Below, piece after piece: positions 55,601-64,000 of a stretch of 64,000 nucleotides of DNA. The stretch comes from Mycobacterium spongiae. Its GTDB lineage: Bacteria > Actinomycetota > Actinomycetes > Mycobacteriales > Mycobacteriaceae. Below the pieces are notes generated by a model that did not search any database, was not told where the DNA came from, and was given only the letters and a program-made list of their open reading frames with translations. Location: positions 2,666,001 through 2,730,000 of the forward strand of contig NZ_CP046600.1 in NCBI RefSeq assembly GCF_018278905.1, read 5' to 3'. The first letter of the stretch is position 1, and each line of letters begins with the position of its first letter. The position numbers were made by a program, and so were the translations under genes.

Positions 55601-56832
55601 GGGCACTCGCCGAGGAGAACGAGGTGTTGATCGATCAGGTAAACGTGATCATCAACCAGGGCCCGTCGTTTGGGGTGCACGTTGTGGTCACCGCTGATCG
55701 CGAATCGGAGCTGCGTCCACCCGTCCGCAGCGGCTTCGGGTCACGTGTCGAGCTGCGGCTCGCCGCGGTCGAGGATGCCAAGCTGGTGCGCTCCCGATTC
55801 GCCAAGGACGTTCCGGTCAAGCCGGGACGCGGCATGGTTGCGGTCAACTACGTCCGACTGGACAGCGACCCGCAGGCAGGTCTGCATACCCTGGTGGCTC
55901 GGCCGGCTCTGGCCAGCACGCCCGACAACGTCTTCGAGTGCGACAGCGTGGTCGCGGCGGTCAGCCGGCTCACAAGCACCCAGGCCCCCCCAGTTCGCCG
56001 GTTGCCGGCGAAATTCGGTGTGGAACAAGTGCGGGAGTTGGCGGCGCGCGACACCCGCCAGGGCGTCGGGGCAGGCGGAATTGCCTGGGCTATATCGGAA
56101 TTGGACCTGCAGCCCGTCTACCTCAATTTTGCCGAGAACTCCCATCTCATGGTGACCGGTCGACGCGAATGTGGGCGTACGACGGCGCTGGCCACCATCA
56201 TGTCCGAGATTGGCCGGCTGTACGCCCCGGGCGCGAGCAGCGCACCGCCGACGTCGCAACGGTCGGCGCAGGTTTGGCTGATCGACCCGCGTCGACAATT
56301 GCTGACGACGCTGGGCTCGGAGTACATGGAGAAGTTCGCCTACAACCTCGACGGCGTGCAGGCGATGATGGGCGAACTCGCTGCGGCGTTGTCCGGTCGT
56401 GAGCCGCCACCCGGGTTGTCCGCCGAGGAGTTGTTGTCTCGGTCGTGGTGGAGCGGTCCGGAGATCTTCTTGCTCGTTGACGACATCCAGCAGCTGCCGC
56501 CGGGATTCGATTCGCCCCTTCACAAGGCTGTTGCCTGGGTGAACAGGGCTGCGGATGTCGGCTTGCACGTGATCGTCACGCGCACCTTCGGTGGCTGGTC
56601 GTCGGCGGGCAGCGATCCGATGCTGCGAGCTCTGCACCAGGCCAATGCGCCGTTGCTGGTGATGGACGCCGACCCGGATGAGGGCTTCATTCGCGGCAAG
56701 ATGAAGGGCGGGCCGCTGCCCCGTGGTCGCGGGCTGCTGATGGCCGAAGATACTGGCGTGTTCGTGCAGGTCGCGGCGACCGATATTCGCCGGCAACCCG
56801 GTGGTGGGCAAGCGAACGCCCCGACGACGTAG
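52627..56832 (+). CDS. eccC5: ESX-5 motor ATPase EccC5 (FtsK/SpoIIIE family)
   Basis: 1,401 residues from GTG 52627. Two membrane helices (about 38-58 and 65-85) are followed by a DUF/stalk ATPase domain and three FtsK-like domains. Walker A of the first is GTTGSGKST (499-507) with MLVVVIDEFYEW as Walker B. The second is GAGGSGKTT (876-884). The third, GRRECGRTT (1178-1186), has Arg for Lys and is degenerate, as in M. tuberculosis EccC5. EccC5 recognises the YxxxD/E signal of PE/PPE and Esx pairs and powers export. The substrate genes follow after cyp143. Confidence 0.96.
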   Translation: MKRGFARPTPQKAPVVKPENVVLPTPLSIPPPEGKPWWMIVVGVVVIGLLGGMIAMTFASGSRVFGGVGSIFPIFMMGGIMMMMFRGMGGGQQQMSRPKLDSMRAQFMLMLDMLRETAQESADSMDDNYRWFHPAPTTLAAAVGSSRMWERKPDGKDLNFGVVRVGVGMTRPEVTWGEPQNMPTDIELEPVTGKALQEFGRYQSVVYNLPKMISLLVEPWYALVGGREQVLGLMRAIICQLAFSHGPDHVQMVVVSSDLDEWDWVKWLPHFGDSRRYDAAGNARMVYSSVREFAAEQAELFAGRGSFTPRHASSSAQTPTPHHVIIADVDDPQWEYVISAEGVDGVTFFDLTGAPMWTEVGERKLEFDEMGIIEALPRDRDTWMVIDDKAWFFALTDHFSAAEAEEFGQKLAQWRLAEAYEEIGQRVAHIGARDIMAYYGVDDPGNIDFDALWGRRTDTMGRARLRVPFGIRSDNSELLFLDMKSLDEGGDGPHGVMSGTTGSGKSTLVRTVIESLMLGHPPEELQFVLADLKGGSAVKPFAGVPHVSRIITDLEEDQALMERFLDALWGEIARRKAVCDSAGVDDAKEYNSVRGRMRARGQDMEPLPMLVVVIDEFYEWFRIMPTAVDVLDSIGRQGRAYWIHLMMASQTIESRAEKLMENMGYRLVLKARTAGAAQAAGVPNAVNLPAQAGLGYFRRSLEDITRFQAEFLWRDYHQPGVNIDGEEAPVLAHSIDYIRPQLFTNSFTPLEVSVGGPEIDKVVAHANGEVVEPEDFDAEEDEEEEALRTPKVGTVIIDQLRNIKFEPYRLWQPPLTQPVAIDDLINRFLGHPWHKDYGSARNLIFPIGIIDRPFKHDQPPWTVDTSGPGANVLILGAGGSGKTTALQTLICSAALTHTPEQLQFYCLAYSSTALTTVARLPHVGEVAGPTDPYGVRRTVAELLALVRERKRSFLECGIASMEMFRRRKFGGESGPVPNDGFGDVFLVVDNYRALAEENEVLIDQVNVIINQGPSFGVHVVVTADRESELRPPVRSGFGSRVELRLAAVEDAKLVRSRFAKDVPVKPGRGMVAVNYVRLDSDPQAGLHTLVARPALASTPDNVFECDSVVAAVSRLTSTQAPPVRRLPAKFGVEQVRELAARDTRQGVGAGGIAWAISELDLQPVYLNFAENSHLMVTGRRECGRTTALATIMSEIGRLYAPGASSAPPTSQRSAQVWLIDPRRQLLTTLGSEYMEKFAYNLDGVQAMMGELAAALSGREPPPGLSAEELLSRSWWSGPEIFLLVDDIQQLPPGFDSPLHKAVAWVNRAADVGLHVIVTRTFGGWSSAGSDPMLRALHQANAPLLVMDADPDEGFIRGKMKGGPLPRGRGLLMAEDTGVFVQVAATDIRRQPGGGQANAPTT

Positions 56833-56901
56833 TCGGCCAGCTCATTGGGGCGGTGTCGGTAGCCTGCTGGACCGCCGGAAAGGCGCTCCGCCGACCAGAC
56901 A

Positions 56902-58481
<1,580 letters not shown>

Positions 58482-59018
58482 CGGGGATGGCCGCCCGCGT
58501 GGCCGGTGCGCGTTTTTAGGTGCGGGGCCGGCCAGCAATCTCGGCGAGAAGATTAACGGTCGCTTAACGGCGATTTACGCGGAATGAATAGTTGGCGTCG
58601 TCTGAGTGCGACCTTGACTCGTGATCTACCGTGTCTGGCAAGCGACGGGGTTGCAACGAGGCAGCCGTCGCGTGCGGGCACCCAGATGCGAGTTGTCGGT
58701 GGCTGAAAGCACATTCGCCGATAACCACGTACTTCGACGTGGCTGTTGCGTTACCGGCTGGCGATTTCGATTTTGCCGCGAAGACAAACCGCAGGATGAA
58801 TTTGCGGTTACCGCAATTGCGCTCTTAGCGGAAGCGGGTCAACCGATTCCGGCCCGCGCACAGCAACTTCGCAGTTACGCTACGTATGGTCCACGAAGCT
58901 GGTTGGGGGTCAGGGGTGATGGTTTCCCAGGCGGGGTCGTTTCCTCGCTGATCGCTGCCAGCGGCCAACGCTGTAACCCGGTCGCGAGCGCGATCATGGT
59001 CCGCCTAGGAGGGTTGAG
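58482..59018. other. Upstream region of the PPE25-PE18 cluster
   Basis: 537 bp without a supported gene. TTAACGG occurs twice at 58553-58559 and 58564-58570, an 11-bp step typical of response-regulator direct repeats. The rest may carry the promoter of the substrate operon. Confidence 0.45.
58553..58570 (+). promoter_or_regulatory. Direct repeat TTAACGG with 11-bp period
   Basis: Two TTAACGG heptamers in tandem orientation, one helical turn apart, about 450 bp before PPE25. OmpR-family regulators bind such repeats; no regulator is assigned. Confidence 0.3.
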
Positions 59019-60275
59019 TTGGACTTCGGTGTCTTGCCGCCCGAGATCAATTCGAGCCGGATGTACGCCGGTCCTGGCTCAGGGCCGATGATGGCCGCCG
59101 CTTCGGCCTGGGACGGGCTAGCGGCCGAATTGAGCACGGCCGCAATGGGCTACAGCTCGGTGATTGCCGAGCTGACGGGCATGCCGTGGCTGGGTCCGGC
59201 GTCGCAGTCGATGATGATGGCGGTCGCGCCATATGTGAGCTGGCTCAGCGATGCGGCCGCACAGACGGAGGAGGCCGCCAGCAACGCGCGCGCGGCCGCG
59301 GCCGCCTTCGAGGCGGCGTTTGTGATGACGGTGCCACCCCCGGTGGTCGCAGCCAACCGGGTTCTCCTGATGACATTGGTCGCAACGAACTTCTTCGGGC
59401 AGAACACCCCGGCGATCGCGGTGACCGAAGCTCACTACATGGAAATGTGGGCACAGGACGCCGCGGCCATGTACGACTATGCCGGCGCTTCGGCGGTCGC
59501 CACGAATCTGCCGCGGTTTACGTCACCGCCCAATACCGCGTCGCCCGCCGCGATGGGTAACCAGTCAGCTGCTGTCGCCCAAGCCGTGGCCGCTCCGGCG
59601 GGGGACTCCGCGCAGAGCGCCGCGGCGACGATCCCCCAGCTGCTGTCTTCGGCCGCCGCACCGCAGGCGGCGGCCCAGCAACTTGCAGTGTCACCGGCTG
59701 CCGCGTCCTCGCCCGGCGTATGGGAGATACTGCAGAACCAGGTTCGGAATTTCATGACGTACGGCTTGCCTACGCCTAACAACAATTACGCCGGGCTTAA
59801 CCCCGAGATGTACAACACGCTCAGGCAAACGCTGCAGGCGTACTTCGGGGTGGGTTTGGGAAACTTCGGTTGGTCTATTGCGCAGCAGCTGCAAACCGGC
59901 CTGGGAACAACGGCCGGTTCGAGCGGTGCCTGGTACCCGACACCGGAATTTGCCGCATTGGGTGCCGGTGGTTGGAATTGGCACCCGTCGGCGAGCTTCG
60001 CGTCGTCCACTCAAGTCGGCGGTCTGTCAGTACCGTCGAGCTGGGGCAACCCTTCGACTCTGGTGAGCGCGCCCGGGGCTGCCGAGCAGGCGGCCACCAA
60101 GGTAGTGAGCACCAAGTTCGTGACCGCGCCCGGGGAAGCGGCGCCGGCGGGCGGGACGAACCAGATGCTGCACGGATTGCCGGTCGGATCGCGCGGCTCC
60201 CAACGTGCCGGCTACCTGGGTGTGCGGTATGGCTTCCGTTACACCGTGCTCACCCGCCCACCGTCGGCAGGGTAA
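59019..60275 (+). CDS. PPE25: PPE25-like protein of ESX-5
   Basis: 418 residues from TTG 59019 behind AGGAGGG. The PPE domain (about 1-180) starts [20 protein letters not shown] with WLGP and [17 protein letters not shown]; the C-terminal part has the SVP motif GGLSVPSSW and ends in [16 protein letters not shown], the PPE-SVP tail. In M. tuberculosis PPE25-PE18-PPE26 are ESX-5 substrates in this position. The start is TTG, which the Shine-Dalgarno and the PPE N-terminus support. Confidence 0.9.
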   Translation: MDFGVLPPEINSSRMYAGPGSGPMMAAASAWDGLAAELSTAAMGYSSVIAELTGMPWLGPASQSMMMAVAPYVSWLSDAAAQTEEAASNARAAAAAFEAAFVMTVPPPVVAANRVLLMTLVATNFFGQNTPAIAVTEAHYMEMWAQDAAAMYDYAGASAVATNLPRFTSPPNTASPAAMGNQSAAVAQAVAAPAGDSAQSAAATIPQLLSSAAAPQAAAQQLAVSPAAASSPGVWEILQNQVRNFMTYGLPTPNNNYAGLNPEMYNTLRQTLQAYFGVGLGNFGWSIAQQLQTGLGTTAGSSGAWYPTPEFAALGAGGWNWHPSASFASSTQVGGLSVPSSWGNPSTLVSAPGAAEQAATKVVSTKFVTAPGEAAPAGGTNQMLHGLPVGSRGSQRAGYLGVRYGFRYTVLTRPPSAG

Positions 60276-60459
60276 GGCCATGCCTGCAGCGATGGTCCCG
60301 TCGATCGAGGTGAAGCAAACGAGGCTAACGAGTGAACAGAAGGTGTCCGATCAAGCGTATTTCGCGGCCACGGTGTGGTGTGCAGCGCAATCGACTTAGT
60401 GTTGATAGCAACCAAATCCCCAGGCTCGGCGAGCGGAGGGGTGTTGAAAAGGAGATCAC

Positions 60460-60759
60460 ATGTCCTATGTGACGGCGCAGCCAGAGGCACTGGCTGCCGC
60501 GGCCGCCACCTTGCAGGGGATCGGCTCGGCGATGAGTTCCCAGAACGCCGCCGCGGCCGCGCCTACGACAGGCGTCGTGCCGGCGGCAGCCGATGAGGTG
60601 TCTGCTCTGACCGCGGCACAGTTCGCCGCGCACGCCCAGATGTATCAGGCGGTCAGTGCGCAAGCTGCGGCAGTTCATGAATTGTTCGTCAACACCTTGG
60701 GCGTCAGCTCGGGTTCGTACGCAGCGACCGAGGCGGCCAACGCGGCCTCAGCCGGCTAG
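60460..60759 (+). CDS. PE18: PE18-like protein
   Basis: A 99-residue PE-only protein (MSYVTAQPEALAAAAATLQG) with the YxxxD/E-like end in NTLGVSSGSYAATEAANA. An AAAAGGAG Shine-Dalgarno precedes it. It likely dimerises with the PPE protein 11 bp downstream and carries the ESX-5 export signal. Confidence 0.93.
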   Translation: MSYVTAQPEALAAAAATLQGIGSAMSSQNAAAAAPTTGVVPAAADEVSALTAAQFAAHAQMYQAVSAQAAAVHELFVNTLGVSSGSYAATEAANAASAG

Positions 60760-60770
60760 GAGGTCAGGAC

Positions 60771-61994
60771 ATGCCGATCGATTTTGGTGCGTTACCGCCC
60801 GAGGTCACCTCGGGCATGATGTACGCCGGTCCGGGTTCAGCCTCCATGGTGGCTGCCGCGTCGGCCTGGAGCGCGCTGGCCGCCGAACTCGGGTCGGCAG
60901 CACAGGGCTACGCCAACGTTGTCGCTGCGCTAGCCAGCGAAGAATGGATCGGGCCGGCTTCGGCGGAGATGGCCCAGGCCATTGAGCCCTATGTGGCCTG
61001 GATGGCGACGACCGCCGTCCAAGCCGAGCGTGCGGGCGTCCAGGCCCGGTCGGCCGCGGCAGCATTCGATGCGGCGTTCGCCGGGGTCGTGCCCCCACCA
61101 CTGATCGCGGCCAATCGCGCGGAGCTGGCCCAAGCGCTACAGACCAACATGTTGGGTCTGAACAATGGTGTGATCGCGCAGCTGGAAGCGCAGTACGCGG
61201 AAATGTGGGCGCAAGACGCCGCGACCATGTATAGCTATGCCGGGTCGTCGGCGACGGCAACGCAGGTCGACCCGTTTACTGCGGCTCCGCAGGTAGCCAA
61301 CCCGGCGGGGACGACCACTCAGGCGGCCGCAGTCGCTGCGGCTCAGGCCGCTCCGGCGGCCTCGGCGCAGAGCACGCTGCAGGGTTTCCTCTCCCAGATC
61401 ACCAACCAGCTCGGACAGCTCGCGTCGCCGAGCGGGCTATCGCAACTTACGTCCGGCAATCCGATTTTGACCGAGATCTGGTTCCTGTTGACCGGGCAGA
61501 CCTCGCTGCCGAGCAACATGGGCACACTCATCGACGGCTACGCTCCGTACGCGGGCCTGTTCTATAACTCCGAGGGACTGCCGTACTTCAGCGTTGGTAT
61601 GGGCAACTTTGGTGTTCAGATGGCCAAAACGGCGGGGTTGCTCGATGGCCCGGCGGCGGCGGCCGCAGCGGCGCTCCCGGCAGCTCCTCCGATCGGCGGA
61701 GCGCTCGGTGCCGTTGGCGCCGGCAGCCAAGTGGCGGCCGGTCTGGGTGCCGGAGCCCACGTCGGACAACTCGCGGTGCCGGCGTCGTGGCCAGGAACCT
61801 TAACCGCGCAGACAGTGCGCCCAGCAGTACAGGCCGTTAGTGAGCCCATCACCGCGGCGGCCGAGTCCGGAGGAGGCTCCAACGTGCTGGGCGGTATGCC
61901 CGTGGGCGGCGCGGGTACCGGGCGCGGGCTCGGCGCCGGTCCTCGCTACGGGATCAAGCCCACCATCATGGCCCGTCCGCTTCCGGCGGGCTGA
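60771..61994 (+). CDS. PPE26: PPE26/PPE27-like protein of ESX-5
   Basis: 407 residues from ATG 60771 (AGGAGG). The PPE domain starts MPIDFGALPPEVTSGMMYAG with EWIGP; the tail has VGQLAVPASW (SVP-type motif) and RYGIKPTIMARPLPAG. It follows PE18 by 11 bp and is its likely partner. M. tuberculosis has PPE26 and PPE27 here; this genome has only one, so the PPE26 name is positional. Confidence 0.88.
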   Translation: MPIDFGALPPEVTSGMMYAGPGSASMVAAASAWSALAAELGSAAQGYANVVAALASEEWIGPASAEMAQAIEPYVAWMATTAVQAERAGVQARSAAAAFDAAFAGVVPPPLIAANRAELAQALQTNMLGLNNGVIAQLEAQYAEMWAQDAATMYSYAGSSATATQVDPFTAAPQVANPAGTTTQAAAVAAAQAAPAASAQSTLQGFLSQITNQLGQLASPSGLSQLTSGNPILTEIWFLLTGQTSLPSNMGTLIDGYAPYAGLFYNSEGLPYFSVGMGNFGVQMAKTAGLLDGPAAAAAAALPAAPPIGGALGAVGAGSQVAAGLGAGAHVGQLAVPASWPGTLTAQTVRPAVQAVSEPITAAAESGGGSNVLGGMPVGGAGTGRGLGAGPRYGIKPTIMARPLPAG

Positions 61995-62078
61995 CCGCTG
62001 CGACCCACATGGCGCGACCGTCGCGTAGCTTAGTGATCGAAGGGCCGCCACGGAGGCACAGTTAGGGGGAGTACCGAC

Positions 62079-62423
62079 ATGTTTGTCCGCCTGCGAGTCG
62101 TGCTGGTCGCGTTGCTGAGCTTGCTTGGAGGTGCGGTTGGAGCTGCGTCGACGGCCGCTGCCGACCCTGTTGACGACAACTTCTTGGCGGAATTGCAGGC
62201 CCAGGGAGTCCACTACCACGTAACTCCTGAACAGGCGATCGAGGGCGCCCACCTCGTCTGCCAGAAGCTCGACAACGGCATGACGCCTACCCAGGTGGCC
62301 TACGATGTGCTGGAGACCAGCACGATGCCTGGCTATCGGTCGGGCTATTTCGTTGGTGCGGCCATTCACGCATATTGCCCGCAGCACCGGCCTGAAGAGG
62401 CGGAGCTTGGCCTTGGCGATTGA
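62079..62423 (+). CDS. Secreted DUF732 protein
   Basis: 114 residues with a signal peptide (VVLVALLSLLGGAVGAAS, cleavage near AAADP) and the DUF732 pattern DDNFLAELQAQGVHY, then LVCQKLDNGMTPTQVAYDVL, ending with AIHAYCPQHRPE. The two cysteines of the family are present. DUF732 proteins are small exported mycobacterial proteins of unknown function. Its place between PPE26-like and PE19 is unusual for ESX-5. Confidence 0.87.
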   Translation: MFVRLRVVLVALLSLLGGAVGAASTAAADPVDDNFLAELQAQGVHYHVTPEQAIEGAHLVCQKLDNGMTPTQVAYDVLETSTMPGYRSGYFVGAAIHAYCPQHRPEEAELGLGD

Positions 62424-62456
62424 CCTCTGGGATGACCTCTGGAATGACCTCCGGAA
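62421..62456 (+). repeat. 12-bp tandem repeat, three units
   Basis: TGACCTCTGGGA, TGACCTCTGGAA and TGACCTCCGGAA follow each other, the first base triplet being the stop of the DUF732 gene. Confidence 0.7.
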
Positions 62457-62803
62457 GTGGGACCGGTAGCCGATCGAGCAACTGTCTCATTACTGCTGGA
62501 CTAGTCTTGCGCCGTTCTTGTGGTAGCGCACCACATGCGCTGGCCGGTCGCTGAAAGTAGCCGGCCCACCGAGCCTTTGAAGTCTATGGTGGGCGCTCTC
62601 AGCATTTACACAGCCACTACTCTCCCGACTGACCCACCAACCGACGAAAACGCTGTTACTGTGGCGTTACCACAGGTGAATTCGCAGCTCCGGTAGGTGA
62701 ACACTTGTGAACAGGTGACGTCGAACGCTACTTGGCGCGAGACAGTCATCTAATCTCTCTGCAGAGAGTCGTTGCTGGGGATACCACTAGGGAGGAGAAC
62801 ACC
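62424..62803. other. Upstream region of PE19
   Basis: 380 bp with no gene I can support. It contains the end of the 12-bp repeat and a perfect palindrome close to PE19, and probably the PE19-esxM-esxN promoter. Confidence 0.5.
62755..62768. promoter_or_regulatory. 14-bp perfect palindrome before PE19
   Basis: CTCTCTGCAGAGAG is a perfect dyad 35 bp upstream of the PE19 ATG, in the position of an operator or mRNA leader element. Confidence 0.4.
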
Positions 62804-63103
62804 ATGTCGTTCGTGACCACACAGCCAGAGGCGCTGGCTGCTGCGGCCGCAAACTTGCAAGGCATCGGCACGACAATGAACGCTCAGAACGCGGCTGCTG
62901 CCGCCCCGACGACCGGGGTCGTGCCCGCAGCCGCTGATGAAGTGTCAGCGCTGACCGCAGCTCAGTTCGCTGCGCATGCGCAGATGTACCAGGCCGTCAG
63001 TGCCCAAGCCGCGGCTATCCACGAAATGTTCGTCAACACGCTCGCGACAAGTTCCGGCTCGTACGCGGCCACCGAGGCGGCCAACGCGTCCTCTGCGGGC
63101 TGA
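62804..63103 (+). CDS. PE19: PE19-like protein
   Basis: A 99-residue PE-only protein (MSFVTTQPEALAAAAANLQG), GGAGGAG Shine-Dalgarno, very close to PE18 in this window. PE19 is an ESX-5 substrate implicated in envelope permeability in M. tuberculosis. The next genes are the EsxM-EsxN pair. Confidence 0.93.
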   Translation: MSFVTTQPEALAAAAANLQGIGTTMNAQNAAAAAPTTGVVPAAADEVSALTAAQFAAHAQMYQAVSAQAAAIHEMFVNTLATSSGSYAATEAANASSAG

Positions 63104-63357
63104 CCGGATTGGCGGTCTTAGGCGCGTTCGGGTTCATGACGGACGGGCGCTGCACAGCATCGGCGGGCACACGCTTATTTCGAGGTCTGTTTCTTTAGCG
63201 CGGCTCGGTTTCGACGTCTACGCGATGTTTGGCACCCGGTACACGCCGGTTTGCGGAAGGGGGATCATCCGTAGTTTTTCGGTCGGCGGTTGCGCTGGCG
63301 CGTAGCCGATGCGGCCACCGCCAACACACGAAACTGAGTGATGTAGGCATTCAGTGA

Positions 63358-63693
<336 letters not shown>

Positions 63694-63743
63694 CGCCCAA
63701 CCGCACAGCTGCGTACGCTTTCTAACGTTAGGAGCACACCGAC

Positions 63744-64000
63744 ATGACGATTAATTATCAGTTCGGGGATGTTGACGCCCACGGCGCCCTCATCCGCGCG
63801 CAGGCCGCATCGTTGGAAGCCGAGCACCAGGCCATCGTTCGCGATGTGCTGGCTGCTGGTGACTTTTGGGGCGGCGCTGGTTCAGTGGCTTGCCAGGAGT
63901 TCATCGCCCAGTTGGGTCGTAACTTCGCGGTGATCTACCAGCAGGCCAACGCCCACGGCCAGAAGGTGCAAGCCGCCGGCAACAACATGGCGAGCACCGA
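63744..64000 (+). CDS. esxN: WXG100 protein EsxN (cut by window end)
   Basis: The first 85 codons of a protein that is 94 residues in M. tuberculosis: MTINYQFGDVDAHGALIRAQ and the WXG turn DFWGGAGS. It belongs to the Mtb9.9/ESAT-6-like subfamily and pairs with EsxM 50 bp upstream. Confidence 0.95.
   Translation, partial: MTINYQFGDVDAHGALIRAQAASLEAEHQAIVRDVLAAGDFWGGAGSVACQEFIAQLGRNFAVIYQQANAHGQKVQAAGNNMAST

Noticed and set aside
56158..56184. Degenerate third P-loop of EccC5 (Arg for Lys)
   Set aside because: The same change is present in M. tuberculosis EccC5 as remembered, so it is a normal feature of the protein.
56849..56876. GGCGGT/ACCGCC inverted repeat between eccC5 and cyp143 as terminator
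   Set aside because: Only six pairs around a 16-base loop in very GC-rich DNA; too weak to call.

Overview
This 64 kb window is GC-rich chromosomal DNA from a slow-growing mycobacterium. It carries PE, PPE and PE_PGRS genes, Esx/WXG100 pairs, an ESX-5 locus, mycobacterial cytochromes P450 and an MmpL protein. Both ends follow the Mycobacterium tuberculosis gene order. The left end matches fadD1-Rv1751-Rv1752. The right two thirds match Rv1766-Rv1771, Rv1776c-Rv1777 (cyp144)-Rv1778c-Rv1779c-Rv1780-malQ-eccB5-eccC5-cyp143-Rv1786-PPE25-PE18-PPE26-PE19-esxM-esxN. Large insertions, an inverted gene and expanded PE_PGRS genes suggest a relative outside the M. tuberculosis complex, perhaps near the M. 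kansasii group. That placement is inference; ortholog names come from remembered proteins, not a search.

Left part (1-24.9 kb), the accessory region. fadD1 (partial), a flavin monooxygenase and a Gfo/Idh/MocA oxidoreductase come first. A small secreted protein follows. Next is a cobalamin riboswitch with a terminator-like hairpin, a short leader ORF and a four-gene cassette PPE2-PE5-like-EsxG-like-EsxH-like, which puts ESX-3-type secreted proteins under apparent vitamin B12 control. Then come a 56-residue small ORF, a glycosyltransferase, a LysR regulator divergent from a sulfite-oxidase-type enzyme, an MmpL transporter lacking both Asp-Tyr proton-relay pairs, an ABM-domain membrane protein, a cutinase, a two-gene YbjQ unit and a secreted DUF4185 protein. 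The most unusual block is 20.1-24.1 kb: an acyl-AMP ligase, a PPE protein whose PPE domain starts only at about residue 216 behind a novel low-GC domain, and a YbaB-like protein, all overlapping or closely spaced.

Middle part (24.9-45.2 kb). A thioredoxin and a CstR/CsoR-like repressor with a DUF302 protein diverge across two matching palindromic operators. PE_PGRS31, a PLP enzyme, an M28 peptidase, a gulonolactone-oxidase-like enzyme and a WS/DGAT acyltransferase follow. A small ANTAR protein precedes a TetR-EhpF-like-EhpG-like operon that looks like a two-component carboxylate reductase. Next to it lie decayed second copies of fragments of this operon, then a 1,832-residue PE_PGRS gene with a 630-bp tandem duplication, then cyp144.

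Right part (45.2-64 kb). Conserved Rv1778c-Rv1780 homologs and malQ lead into ESX-5: membrane component eccB5, motor ATPase eccC5, cyp143 with its 3Fe-4S ferredoxin, and the secreted substrates PPE25, PE18, a PPE26/27-like protein, PE19, EsxM (full length) and EsxN (cut by the window end). A DUF732 secreted protein sits inside the PE/PPE cluster where the M. tuberculosis order would place another PPE gene.
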